In this document: piece after piece, positions 8,057 to 15,690 of the stretch
How positions within the stretch are numbered: the first letter of the stretch is position 1
How the letters are laid out: each line of letters begins with the position of its first letter
Source of the DNA: Amycolatopsis solani
GTDB lineage: Bacteria; Actinomycetota; Actinomycetes; Mycobacteriales; Pseudonocardiaceae
Length of the DNA: 64,000 nt
Direction of reading: 5' to 3'
NCBI RefSeq assembly: GCF_033441515.1
Contig: NZ_JAWQJT010000002.1
Location: 620,001 to 684,000 of the forward strand
Translations under genes and position numbers: made by a program
Notes under the pieces: model-generated
Databases searched by the model: none
What the model saw: the letters and a program-made list of their open reading frames with translations, nothing else
What the model was told of the DNA's origin: nothing

Positions 8057-8473
8057 GGTGCCTCCGATGTCGGTGCTGGCGGCATCGAACCGGCCGGGGG
8101 AGGGACCGGCCGCTGCGAATGAGGTGCCCAGAGATATACCGCTCGTGAGTGACCGACGACAAGGGTCTAAAGTCGGTTAAGCACATTTTAAGTAATGGTA
8201 TTCCCTGATTTTTCCCGCTGTACGCAGCGAAAACCGCCGTCCGGGTGATCTTGATCAGGTGGTCCAGACCAGTTTGGGGAGTGGTCCGGTTCCGTGTTTC
8301 GAGAATGTTTCGGAATATTGACCGGTCTCATTGTTCTGAGAAAATTCTGAGAAGTGACACTCCGCACCGCGGGTGACTCGGCTCGGCGTCGGCGCGGCCG
8401 GCTCCCGATGCACGTTCGACTTGATCGACGTGTTCGTTGAAGAGCTTGATCCACGACCCCGTAGAGTGGCTCC
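8057..8473. other. Divergent intergenic region with repeated operator-like motifs
   Basis: This 417-nt region separates the doxX and pucR starts and is noticeably AT-richer than its surroundings. No gene is seen. It holds the palindrome TGGTCCAGACCA (8260-8271), a direct repeat GTTTCGAGAAT / GTTTCGGAAT (8296-8316) and the TTCTGAGAA pair listed separately. Confidence 0.5.
8334..8353. promoter_or_regulatory. Two copies of TTCTGAGAA, one helical turn apart
   Basis: TTCTGAGAA occurs at 8334-8342 and 8345-8353, start to start 11 bp, and each copy is itself a small palindrome (TTCT-G-AGAA). This same-face arrangement suggests cooperative regulator binding about 120 nt upstream of the pucR-type gene. 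Confidence 0.4.
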
Positions 8474-9724
8474 ATGGTGGACGAAGAAGTCGTCTCGGAG
8501 CGCATCCGGCAGATCGCCGCCACCCTCGCGGACCGCGCGGGCGAGCTGACCGGTGAACTGGTGCAGCTGTACGCCGCCGACCTGCCGCAGCTGGTCAACG
8601 ACGACGAGCGCATGGTGAGCCTGCTGTCGGCGAGCGTCTACCAGAACATCGAGACCGCCCTGCAGATCTTCCGGCACGGCATCGACCCCGCGACCGTCGA
8701 GCCGCCGGCCGCGGCGATGGAGTACGCGCGGCGGCTGGCGCAGCGCGGCACGCCGGTGTTCGACCTGATCCGCGCGTACGACCTCGGCCAGGCCGCGATG
8801 CTCGACTTCGGGTTCCAGGAGTGCATCCGGGTGGTCGACGACGCGGCCCTGCTCGGCGCGATGATGCGCCGGCTGCTCAAGGTCGCCTACGAGTTCATCA
8901 CCCGGGTGGTCCGCCAGCTCGTCGGCGTCTACCAGGACGAACGCGACCGCTGGCTGCTCAACCGGAGCGCCGCGCGGGCGGCCAAGGTGCTGGACCTGCT
9001 CGGCGAGAACGGCGGGCCCGCGGACGTCGACGCGGCCGAGGCGGTGATCGGCTACCGGCTGCGCGGCACGCACGTCGGGCTGGTCGTCTGGCACGCGTCC
9101 GAGGCCCACGACGTGCTCTCGCACCTCGAGTCGGTCGCGGGCGCGGTGCTCCAGCGGGCCGGCGGCGAAGGCCGTCCCCTGTTCGTGCCCCGCGACGAAT
9201 CCGGAGCGTGGGCGTGGCTCCCGGTCGAGTCGGTCCGCCGCGAGCACCTCGACGCGGCGCTCGCGGACGCCGACCCGGGCGTGCGGGTGACCGTCGGCGA
9301 CCCGGGCACCGGCGTCGGCGGCTTCCGCGACACCCACCAGCAGGCCCGCCGGGTGCACGCGCTGGCGCTCGCCGCCGGTGAGCACTGCGACCGCGTCCTG
9401 ACCTTCCGGGACGTCGGCACGGTGGCGCTGATGACGAGCGACCTCAACGCGGCCCGCCTGTGGGTCGCGAGCACGCTCGGGCCGCTGTCGGCCGACGACG
9501 AGAACTGCGGACGGCTGCGCGAGACGCTGCGGGTGTTCCTCGCCTCCGGCGGCAGCTACACCGCGTCGGCCGCCGAGCTGACGATGCACAAGAACTCCGT
9601 CCAGTACCGCGTCCGCAAGGCGCAGGAGCTGCTGCCGCGCGGGCTCGGGGAGGGACGGCTCGACGTCGAGCTGGCGCTCAACCTCTGCCGGCGACTCGGC
9701 TCGGCGGTGCTGTCCGCGGTGTGA
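8474..9724 (+). CDS. PucR/CdaR-family transcriptional regulator
   Basis: This 416-residue protein has a long helical N-terminal sensor region (about 1-165, RsbRD-like), a central GGDEF-related CdaR region and a C-terminal PucR-type helix-turn-helix (about 350-405, with SGGSYTASAAELTMHKNSVQYRVRKA). Such regulators usually activate purine, polyamine or secondary-metabolite genes in response to small molecules. Neither flanking gene is an obvious catabolic target, so the regulon cannot be assigned. The AT-rich upstream region with paired motifs may be its own control region. Confidence 0.88.
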   Translation: MVDEEVVSERIRQIAATLADRAGELTGELVQLYAADLPQLVNDDERMVSLLSASVYQNIETALQIFRHGIDPATVEPPAAAMEYARRLAQRGTPVFDLIRAYDLGQAAMLDFGFQECIRVVDDAALLGAMMRRLLKVAYEFITRVVRQLVGVYQDERDRWLLNRSAARAAKVLDLLGENGGPADVDAAEAVIGYRLRGTHVGLVVWHASEAHDVLSHLESVAGAVLQRAGGEGRPLFVPRDESGAWAWLPVESVRREHLDAALADADPGVRVTVGDPGTGVGGFRDTHQQARRVHALALAAGEHCDRVLTFRDVGTVALMTSDLNAARLWVASTLGPLSADDENCGRLRETLRVFLASGGSYTASAAELTMHKNSVQYRVRKAQELLPRGLGEGRLDVELALNLCRRLGSAVLSAV

Positions 9725-9809
9725 GTTTGGTGTCGCGGACCACCGGTGGCGAAGATCGTTGGGTCGCGGGCACGAAGCCGTGATGGGCCGATCGGCCTAC
9801 CTTTCGGCT

Positions 9810-10058
9810 ATGGGTGAGAACAGTGGGATGCTCGCGCTGGTCCGGCTGCGCCGAGGCGTCGTCGGCGAAAGCAGACGCGTCTGCCACTTGATCCCCGTGC
9901 CCGCCGGCCCGGTCCCCGGGCACCTGACGGCACTGTGCGGCGAGTCGATCTTCCCCGGCGAGGCCGAGGTGCTCGACGGGCTGCGCGGCATGCCGTGCCA
10001 CACGTGCCTGATGGAGAGCGCCCCGGCGGGCGGGAACTTTTTGGCGAACGCGGGCTGA
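9810..10058 (+). CDS. Small Cys-rich protein with CH...LCG...PCxxC pattern
   Basis: This 82-residue protein starts MGENSGMLALVRLRRG. Three cysteine stations are visible (RVCHLIP, ALCGE, MPCHTC), spaced like a small zinc-binding module. Proteins of this pattern are common, uncharacterised and often lineage-specific in Pseudonocardiaceae. The ATG at 9810 was chosen because the conserved part begins there; upstream in-frame codons look non-coding. Function unknown. Confidence 0.65.
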   Translation: MGENSGMLALVRLRRGVVGESRRVCHLIPVPAGPVPGHLTALCGESIFPGEAEVLDGLRGMPCHTCLMESAPAGGNFLANAG

Positions 10059-10079
10059 GCCGCGCCGGCCCCGCGCACT

Positions 10080-10155
10080 GAAGGGGACTTTCCTGGCATC
10101 TGATGCCAGGAAAGTCCCCTTCGGTTCATCAGACGTACTGAACGTCCCCTTCAGG
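10080..10155. repeat. Long convergent hairpin plus companion repeat (AAGGGGAC type)
   Basis: A perfect inverted repeat with 21-bp arms (10080-10100 and 10102-10122, core AAGGGGACTTTCCTGGCAT) has a 1-nt spacer. It is followed by a second small palindrome CTGAACGTCCCCTTCAGG (10138-10155) that abuts the stop codon of the minus-strand LysR gene. The same pair of elements recurs at 40101-40149 and 40427-40445. Its tail-to-tail position suggests a bidirectional terminator or REP-like element. Confidence 0.75.
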
Positions 10156-11058
10156 TCAGAGCGAGCCCCAGGCCCGGGCGCGCTGGAGCAGGCGGTCGCG
10201 GACCAGGCTGACCGCCAGACGCGGCGGGGTGGCGCGGGTGACCAGGTACCAGGTGTTCAGGGGCGGCGTCTCGGGTTCGTGGACCAGTTCGACCGAACCC
10301 GCTTCCAGTGCGGCGGCCGCGAGGTAGCGGGGCAGGACCGTCGCGCCCGCGCCGGCGATCACCACGGCCAGGATCGCGCGCAGGTCCGGGACCACCACCG
10401 CGGCGCGGTTCGGCGGGCGCCTGCCGAACTCGCTGCGCCAGTAGCGGCGGATGATCGGCAGCTCGTCGGCGTACGCCACGAGGGGCAGCTGCGCCAGCGC
10501 GCCGACCGGGTCGGCCGCCAGCCGGGCCGGGTCCACGCCGCGGGCCAGTGCCGGGGCGGCTACCAGGACGAACTCCTCGTCGATCATCGGCGTCGCGGTC
10601 AGCGTGCGGTCGCGGGGCCGCACCGACGAGACGACCAGGTCGAGGCGGGCGGCGGTGAGCGCGGCCAGCAGTTCCTCGGCGAGGCCGAGCGTCACCGTGA
10701 GCTGGAGCCCGCGCGTGGTCAGCGGGGTGAGCGCGGGCAGCACCCTGGTCGCCATCGCGTCGCTCGCGCCGCCGAGCGCGACGCGGTCGAGCGGGACCGT
10801 GTCGTCCTGGCCCTCCGTGAGCGCCCCGCGCAGCTCGTCGATCCGGGTGCCGATGCGCGCGGCCAGCTCGGCCGCGCGGCCGGTCGGCGCGGCCCCGTGG
10901 CGGGACCGGGTGAACAGCGGCTCGCCCAGTTCCTTCTCCAGCCGGTTCAGCTGCCCGGTGACGGCGGGCTGGGTCAGCCCGAGCTCCGCCGCGGCGGCCG
11001 AGAGCGAGCCGCGGCGGTAGACCTCGAGGAACGTGCTGAGCAGATCCAGACTTGGCAC
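10156..11058 (-). CDS. LysR-family transcriptional regulator
   Basis: This 300-residue protein has an N-terminal winged HTH (about 1-60, LSTFLEVYRRGSLSAAAAELGLTQPAVTGQL) and a two-lobed periplasmic-binding-type effector domain. It is divergent from the DJ-1/PfpI gene at 11181, and the gap carries a LysR-type palindrome, so it very likely controls that gene and itself. The effector is unknown. Confidence 0.93.
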   Translation of the reverse strand: MPSLDLLSTFLEVYRRGSLSAAAAELGLTQPAVTGQLNRLEKELGEPLFTRSRHGAAPTGRAAELAARIGTRIDELRGALTEGQDDTVPLDRVALGGASDAMATRVLPALTPLTTRGLQLTVTLGLAEELLAALTAARLDLVVSSVRPRDRTLTATPMIDEEFVLVAAPALARGVDPARLAADPVGALAQLPLVAYADELPIIRRYWRSEFGRRPPNRAAVVVPDLRAILAVVIAGAGATVLPRYLAAAALEAGSVELVHEPETPPLNTWYLVTRATPPRLAVSLVRDRLLQRARAWGSL

Positions 11059-11069
11059 GCAAGCCGCCT

Positions 11070-11089
11070 TCCATAAGCAACGTTATGGA
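11070..11089. promoter_or_regulatory. LysR-type binding site TCCATAA-N6-TTATGGA
   Basis: Perfect 7-bp arms TCCATAA and TTATGGA flank a 6-nt spacer, 11 nt upstream of the lysR start and in the divergent promoter region. It contains the ATAA-N6-TTAT core common for LysR regulators. Confidence 0.7.
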
Positions 11090-11180
11090 TGGTACCGGCC
11101 GCCGCGGACTACCCGTCGGGCTCGCCCGGTTGAGCACGGCGTGCGGGGCACCTGGCCCCGCGGACAAGGAAAACCCCGAC

Positions 11181-11891
11181 ATGGCACGGATTCTCATGAT
11201 CGTTTCGGCCGCCGACCGGCTGCGCCTGGCCGACGGCACCGACCACCCGACCGGCTTCTGGGCCGAGGAGGTCGCCGAGTCGCACCGGGTGCTCACCGAG
11301 GCCGGGCACCGCGTCGACATCGCCACCCCGGACGGGCGGCGGCCGGTCGCCGACCCGGTCAGCTTCGACGAGCGCGGCGGCGTCGACCCCGTGACCGGCT
11401 CGAAGTACCGCGCCTACCTCGACGCGCTCGACGACTTGGCCGTGCCGCGGAAGCTGGCCGATGCGACGGCCGACGGCTACGACGCGCTCTACCTGCCCGG
11501 CGGCCACGGCCCGATGACCGACCTGGTGGCCGATCCCGCGCTCGGGCGGCTGCTGGCCGAGGCGGACGACGAAGGCAAGCTCGTCGCGGCGCTGTGCCAC
11601 GGCGTCGCCGGGCTCCTCGCCGCCCGCCGGGACGACGGGACGTTCGCCTTCGCCGGGCGCGCGATGACGTCCTTCAGCGACGAGGAAGAGCGCCAAGGCG
11701 GCTTGGGGGAGCGGACCCCGTTCTTCGTCGAGGCCCGGCTGCGCGAGCAGGGTGCCGAGGTGACGCCGGGCGCGCCGTGGTCGAGCACGGTCGTCGCCGA
11801 CCGGAACCTCGTCACGGGCCAGAACCCGCAGTCCAGTGTGGACACCGCGGTCCGCGTCGCGCGAATGCTCGATTCTGGATCGATTTCGTGA
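11181..11891 (+). CDS. DJ-1/PfpI-family type 1 amidotransferase-like protein
   Basis: This 236-residue protein has the Hsp31-like signature: Glu in HPTGFWAEEV, the LPGGHGPM loop and the nucleophile elbow AALCHGVAG with the reactive Cys. Members act as glyoxalase III, deglycase-like enzymes or chaperones; which applies here cannot be read from sequence. The ATG at 11181 gives the family N-terminus MARILMIVSAADRLRL. The gene is divergent from a LysR regulator and separated by an operator-like palindrome, suggesting induction by an electrophile or aldehyde. Confidence 0.88.
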   Translation: MARILMIVSAADRLRLADGTDHPTGFWAEEVAESHRVLTEAGHRVDIATPDGRRPVADPVSFDERGGVDPVTGSKYRAYLDALDDLAVPRKLADATADGYDALYLPGGHGPMTDLVADPALGRLLAEADDEGKLVAALCHGVAGLLAARRDDGTFAFAGRAMTSFSDEEERQGGLGERTPFFVEARLREQGAEVTPGAPWSSTVVADRNLVTGQNPQSSVDTAVRVARMLDSGSIS

Positions 11892-12136
11892 AATGACCTG
11901 TCGGTGAATATCCGACCGGCGAACTCCGCAATTCGGGAGCGTCACGGGCGGTAGCCGAGTGAGTGTCCACAGTGGTAACCGGGCGCACTTCGATCATGGA
12001 TCGCGTGGCGAACTGCTGCTTCTGGTCCAGGATCGATAGGTCATTCGGCTGAACTCTGCGGATTGCGTATCCCCACGCGGCGTCTTGAGCCTTAACCTTG
12101 CGTGATTCTTCGCCATGAATCGCACTGGGGAGTGAG

Positions 12137-12205
12137 ATGAAGTCGACGTCACCGCCGTGGTTTCCGCGCGCCCATTCGCCGTCGGGAGCCGACGCCGAGC
12201 GATGA
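12137..12205 (+). CDS. Short leader ORF (22 codons) overlapping the first synthetase
   Basis: An ATG at 12137 follows the strong ribosome site GGGGAG (12127-12132) and opens a 22-codon frame beginning MKSTSPPWFPRAH. Its TGA (12203-12205) overlaps the ATG of the A-PCP-KS gene (12202-12204) as ATGA. That ATG has no good ribosome site of its own, so translation of the giant operon may depend on coupling to this leader. Pro and Ser are frequent but there is no run of one amino acid, so classical attenuation is not evident. The peptide itself matches nothing I know. Confidence 0.55.
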   Translation: MKSTSPPWFPRAHSPSGADAER

Positions 12206-15200
12206 CGCAAGACGGCTGCATCACACGTTTCGCGGAAATCGCGCGGCAGTCGCCCGACCGGATCGCGGTCGTCGAGCACGACTCGGCGGTGCGCTACGCG
12301 CGGCTGGCCGGGCTGGCCGGCGGGCACGCCGCCCGGCTGCTCGACGCCGGGGTCCGGCCGGGCGAGTTCGTCGGCCTGCTCACCGGGCACGGGACCGCCG
12401 CCATCGCCGCGATCCTCGGCACGCTGGCCGCGGGCTGCGCGTACGTCCCGCTCGACCCGACGTTCCCGCGGGACCGGCTCGCCCACCAGGTCGCGACGGC
12501 CCGCGTGTCGGCGGTGCTCGCCGATCCCGAGCACGTCGTCCTCGCGGAAGCGTTGTGCCGCAGCACTTCCGCGCGGGTCGTCCGGTCCGGGACGGACACC
12601 GCGCCGCTGCCGGTGCCCGGCCCGGACCCGGACGCGCCGGCCTACGTGCTGTTCACCTCCGGCTCGACCGGCCCGCCCAAGGCGGTCGCGCAAACCCACC
12701 GCAACCTGATGCACGTGGTGGACAACCAGATCGCGACGCTCGGCATCACCGCCGCCGACCGGCTCAGCCTGCTGGCATCCTTCGGCTTCGACGCGGCGAT
12801 CCCGGACCTCTACCCGGCGCTGCTGACCGGTGCCGCGGTGGTTCCGGTGGACGTCCGCGCCCACGGCGTGGCCCACGCCGCGCGCGAACTCGCGCGGCAC
12901 CGGGTCACCGTCTACCACTCGACGCCGACGGTCTACCGCTACCTGCTGGACGCGCTCGACGGCACCCTGCCGTCGGTGCGGACCGTCCTGCTGGGCGGTG
13001 AACAGGCCACCTACGCCGACGTCCGCCGCGGTCGCTTCGCGCCCGATTGCGTCTACGTCAACGGGTACGGCGCGACCGAGGTGACCTTCGCCGCGCAGTA
13101 CCGGCTGACCGCCGCCGACGTCCCCGATGGCGCCACCGGCCCGCTGCCGATCGGCACCGCGCTGCCCGGCTACGCGCTCACCGTGCTCGACGGCGGCGAG
13201 CTCGAAGTCAGCGGCGAATACCTGGTCGACGGCTACTTCGACCAGCCGGGCCCGGCGTTCGGCACCACCGGCGGCGGCGTCCGCCGCTACCGCACCGGCG
13301 ACCTCGGCGAGGTCCGGCCGGACGGGCAGGTCGTCTGCCTCGGCCGCCTCGACCGGCAGGTGAAGGTGCGCGGGTTCCGGGTCGAGCTGACCGAGGTCGA
13401 AGCCCGCCTCGGCGAACAGCCCGGCGTCGCCGAAGCCCGTGCGATCGTGCGGGACGGCGAGCTGCTCGCCTACGTCGTCCCGGCCGGGGAACCGGACGTG
13501 CCGGCGTGGCGGGCCGCGCTGGCCGAGACCCTGCCCGGGCACTCGGTGCCCTCCGCGATCGTCGCCGTCCCGGCGTTCCCGCTCACCGTCACCGGGAAGC
13601 TAGACGAGGAAGCGCTTCCGGACCCCCGCCCGCCCGCCCCCGTCGCGGCCCCGCCGATGACCGAGGCGCAGCGGCGGGTGCACGCGATCTGGTCCGCGGT
13701 GCTGGGGCACGACGGCTTCGGCACCGACGACGCTTTCTTCGACGTCGGCGGGCACTCCCTGCTGCTGGGCCGGGTCCAGCAGCGGCTGGCCGCGGAATCC
13801 GGTGTGGACGTTCCGCTGCTCGGCCTGCTGGCCCACCCGACGGTCGCGGCGCAGGCCGCCTACCTGGAACCGGCCACTGCGGACGGTCCCGGCGCCGAGC
13901 CTGCCGAACCCGGCGACGACGAGCCCGGCAGCGACCTGATCGCCGTCGTCGGGCTGGCCTGCCGGTTCCCCGGCGCGCCGGACGCCGACGCGTTCTGGTG
14001 GAACCTCTGCGCGGGCGTCGACGCGATCCACGACTACACCGACGACGAGCTGGCCGCGCTCGGCATCGGGCCCGGCCTGCGCGCCGACCCCGCGCACGTG
14101 CGGGCTGGCGGCCGCCTGGACGGGGTCGAGGACTTCGACGCCGGGTTCTTCGGGTTCACCGCGGAGGAAGCGGCGCGCACCGACCCGCAGCACCGGCTGT
14201 TCCTGGAGACGGCGTGGCGGGCGCTGGAGGACGCGGGCCGCGACCCGGCGCGCGAAACCGGTCCGGTCGGGGTGTTCACCTCCGCCGGGGTCAACCGGTA
14301 CTTCCTCTTCCACCTCTTCGGGAACCCGGCGGTCACCGGCGACGTCGACCCGGACGACTGGGAGGGCAGGCTGCTCGGGCGCCAGCTCACCGACCACCTG
14401 CCCGGGCAGGTCGCCTACCGGCTGGGCCTGACCGGGCCCGCGGTCGCCGTCCAAAGTGCCTGTTCCAGCTCGCTCGCCGCGGTCGGCCTGGCCGCGCAGA
14501 GCCTCGCCGAATACCGCTGCGACCTGGCGATCGCCGGCGGCGTGAGCGTGACGTGGCCGCGATACCGCGCCGGCGGTCTCGCGTCGGCGGACGGGCGCTG
14601 CCGCTCGTTCGACGTCGCGGCGGACGGGGCCGGGTTCGGGTCCGGCGCCGGGGTCGTGGTGCTGCGGCGGCTGTCGGACGCGCTCGCCGACCGCGACCAC
14701 ATTCACGCCGTGCTGCCCGGCTGGGCGATGACCAACGACGGCGCCGACCGCGCGGGCTACGCCGTGCCGAGCCCGGCGGGCCAGGCGGCCGCGGTCGCCG
14801 AGGCGCTGGCCGTGGCCGAGGTCGACCCGGCCGAGGTGCGGCTGATCGAAGCGCACGGCAGCGGCACCCCGCTGGGCGACGCGATCGAAGTCGCCGCGCT
14901 CAACCGGGTGTACCGCGACGCCCCGCCCGGCACGTGCGCGCTCGGCTCGGTCAAGACGAACATCGGGCACCTCGACGCGGCCGCCGGGGTGGCCGGCCTG
15001 ATCAAGACCGTCCTTGCGGTGCGCCACGGCGTGATCCCGCCGAACCTGCACTTCACCGCACCGCACCCGGAGGTCGACCTGGCGGGCGGCCCGTGCTTCG
15101 TGCCGGTCAAGGCGACCGACTGGCCCGAGTCGCCCCGCCGGGTGGCCGGGGTCAGCGCGTTCGGCCTCGGCGGGACCAACGTCCACGTCGTCGTCGAAGA

Positions 15201-15633
15201 AGCGCCGGCCCCGGGCCCGCGCGTGACGGCCGAGGGGCCGCACGTCCTGCCGGTGTCGGCGCGCGACCCGGAAGCCCTGCGCCAAGCCCTTTCCGCGCTG
15301 CGGGACCGGCTCGCCGCCGATCCACCGGACCTCGCCGACGCCGCTTACACCCTCGCCGTCGGACGCCGGGAGTTCGCTTGCCGCGCGGCCGTGGTCGCTT
15401 CGACCGCCGGCGAAGCCGTCGCTGCTCTCGCCACCCTCCTGGCCGAGGGTGGCGAGGTCGCCGGGCCGCCCGGTGCGGCACGGGAGCTGGCGCTGCGCTG
15501 GGCCGGTGGCGCCGACGTCGACTGGACCGCCCGCCACGACGGCGCGGAGCCGGGCCGGGTGCCGCTGCCCGGCTACTCGTTCCAGCGCACCAGGTTCTGG
15601 ATCGACCCGCCGGTTCCGGGACACCACCCGTGA
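12202..15633 (+). CDS. Hybrid NRPS-PKS: A-PCP-KS lacking an AT
   Basis: This 1143-residue protein begins the assembly line. Order: adenylation domain (about 10-500; core LFTSGSTGPPKAV, NGYGATE and YRTGDLGEV), PCP (about 500-565; phosphopantetheine Ser in FFDVGGHSLL), then ketosynthase (about 575-1000; Cys in QSACSSSLAA, His in EAHGSGTPLGD and NIGHLDAAAG, all intact). After the KS comes the usual KS-AT linker, and this passes straight into the post-AT linker (LPGYSFQRTRFW) with no acyltransferase and no ACP. Pocket residues read by eye are D-A-P-H-L-G-G-F-A-K, a code I cannot assign. It probably loads an amino acid and needs an AT in trans, perhaps from the protein at 19122. The start is translationally coupled to the leader ORF. 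Confidence 0.9.
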   Translation: MTQDGCITRFAEIARQSPDRIAVVEHDSAVRYARLAGLAGGHAARLLDAGVRPGEFVGLLTGHGTAAIAAILGTLAAGCAYVPLDPTFPRDRLAHQVATARVSAVLADPEHVVLAEALCRSTSARVVRSGTDTAPLPVPGPDPDAPAYVLFTSGSTGPPKAVAQTHRNLMHVVDNQIATLGITAADRLSLLASFGFDAAIPDLYPALLTGAAVVPVDVRAHGVAHAARELARHRVTVYHSTPTVYRYLLDALDGTLPSVRTVLLGGEQATYADVRRGRFAPDCVYVNGYGATEVTFAAQYRLTAADVPDGATGPLPIGTALPGYALTVLDGGELEVSGEYLVDGYFDQPGPAFGTTGGGVRRYRTGDLGEVRPDGQVVCLGRLDRQVKVRGFRVELTEVEARLGEQPGVAEARAIVRDGELLAYVVPAGEPDVPAWRAALAETLPGHSVPSAIVAVPAFPLTVTGKLDEEALPDPRPPAPVAAPPMTEAQRRVHAIWSAVLGHDGFGTDDAFFDVGGHSLLLGRVQQRLAAESGVDVPLLGLLAHPTVAAQAAYLEPATADGPGAEPAEPGDDEPGSDLIAVVGLACRFPGAPDADAFWWNLCAGVDAIHDYTDDELAALGIGPGLRADPAHVRAGGRLDGVEDFDAGFFGFTAEEAARTDPQHRLFLETAWRALEDAGRDPARETGPVGVFTSAGVNRYFLFHLFGNPAVTGDVDPDDWEGRLLGRQLTDHLPGQVAYRLGLTGPAVAVQSACSSSLAAVGLAAQSLAEYRCDLAIAGGVSVTWPRYRAGGLASADGRCRSFDVAADGAGFGSGAGVVVLRRLSDALADRDHIHAVLPGWAMTNDGADRAGYAVPSPAGQAAAVAEALAVAEVDPAEVRLIEAHGSGTPLGDAIEVAALNRVYRDAPPGTCALGSVKTNIGHLDAAAGVAGLIKTVLAVRHGVIPPNLHFTAPHPEVDLAGGPCFVPVKATDWPESPRRVAGVSAFGLGGTNVHVVVEEAPAPGPRVTAEGPHVLPVSARDPEALRQALSALRDRLAADPPDLADAAYTLAVGRREFACRAAVVASTAGEAVAALATLLAEGGEVAGPPGAARELALRWAGGADVDWTARHDGAEPGRVPLPGYSFQRTRFWIDPPVPGHHP

Positions 15634-15690
15634 GCCGCACGCACGTCCACCCGGCCGCCACCGCGGCCGGGCCGAACTGGGGAGTTCACC

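Noticed and set aside
8188..8613. Minus-strand ORF between doxX and pucR
   Set aside because: Overlaps the pucR N-terminus, Ser/Arg-rich composition, no ribosome site and no family; treated as chance.
10080..10155. CRISPR array
   Set aside because: The repeats are inverted hairpin arms without regular spacers or cas genes.
15400..15633. A frameshift hiding an acyltransferase at the end of the A-PCP-KS protein
   Set aside because: Only about 440 nt lie between KS and stop, too short for an AT of about 850 nt, and no GHSxG motif appears in any frame.
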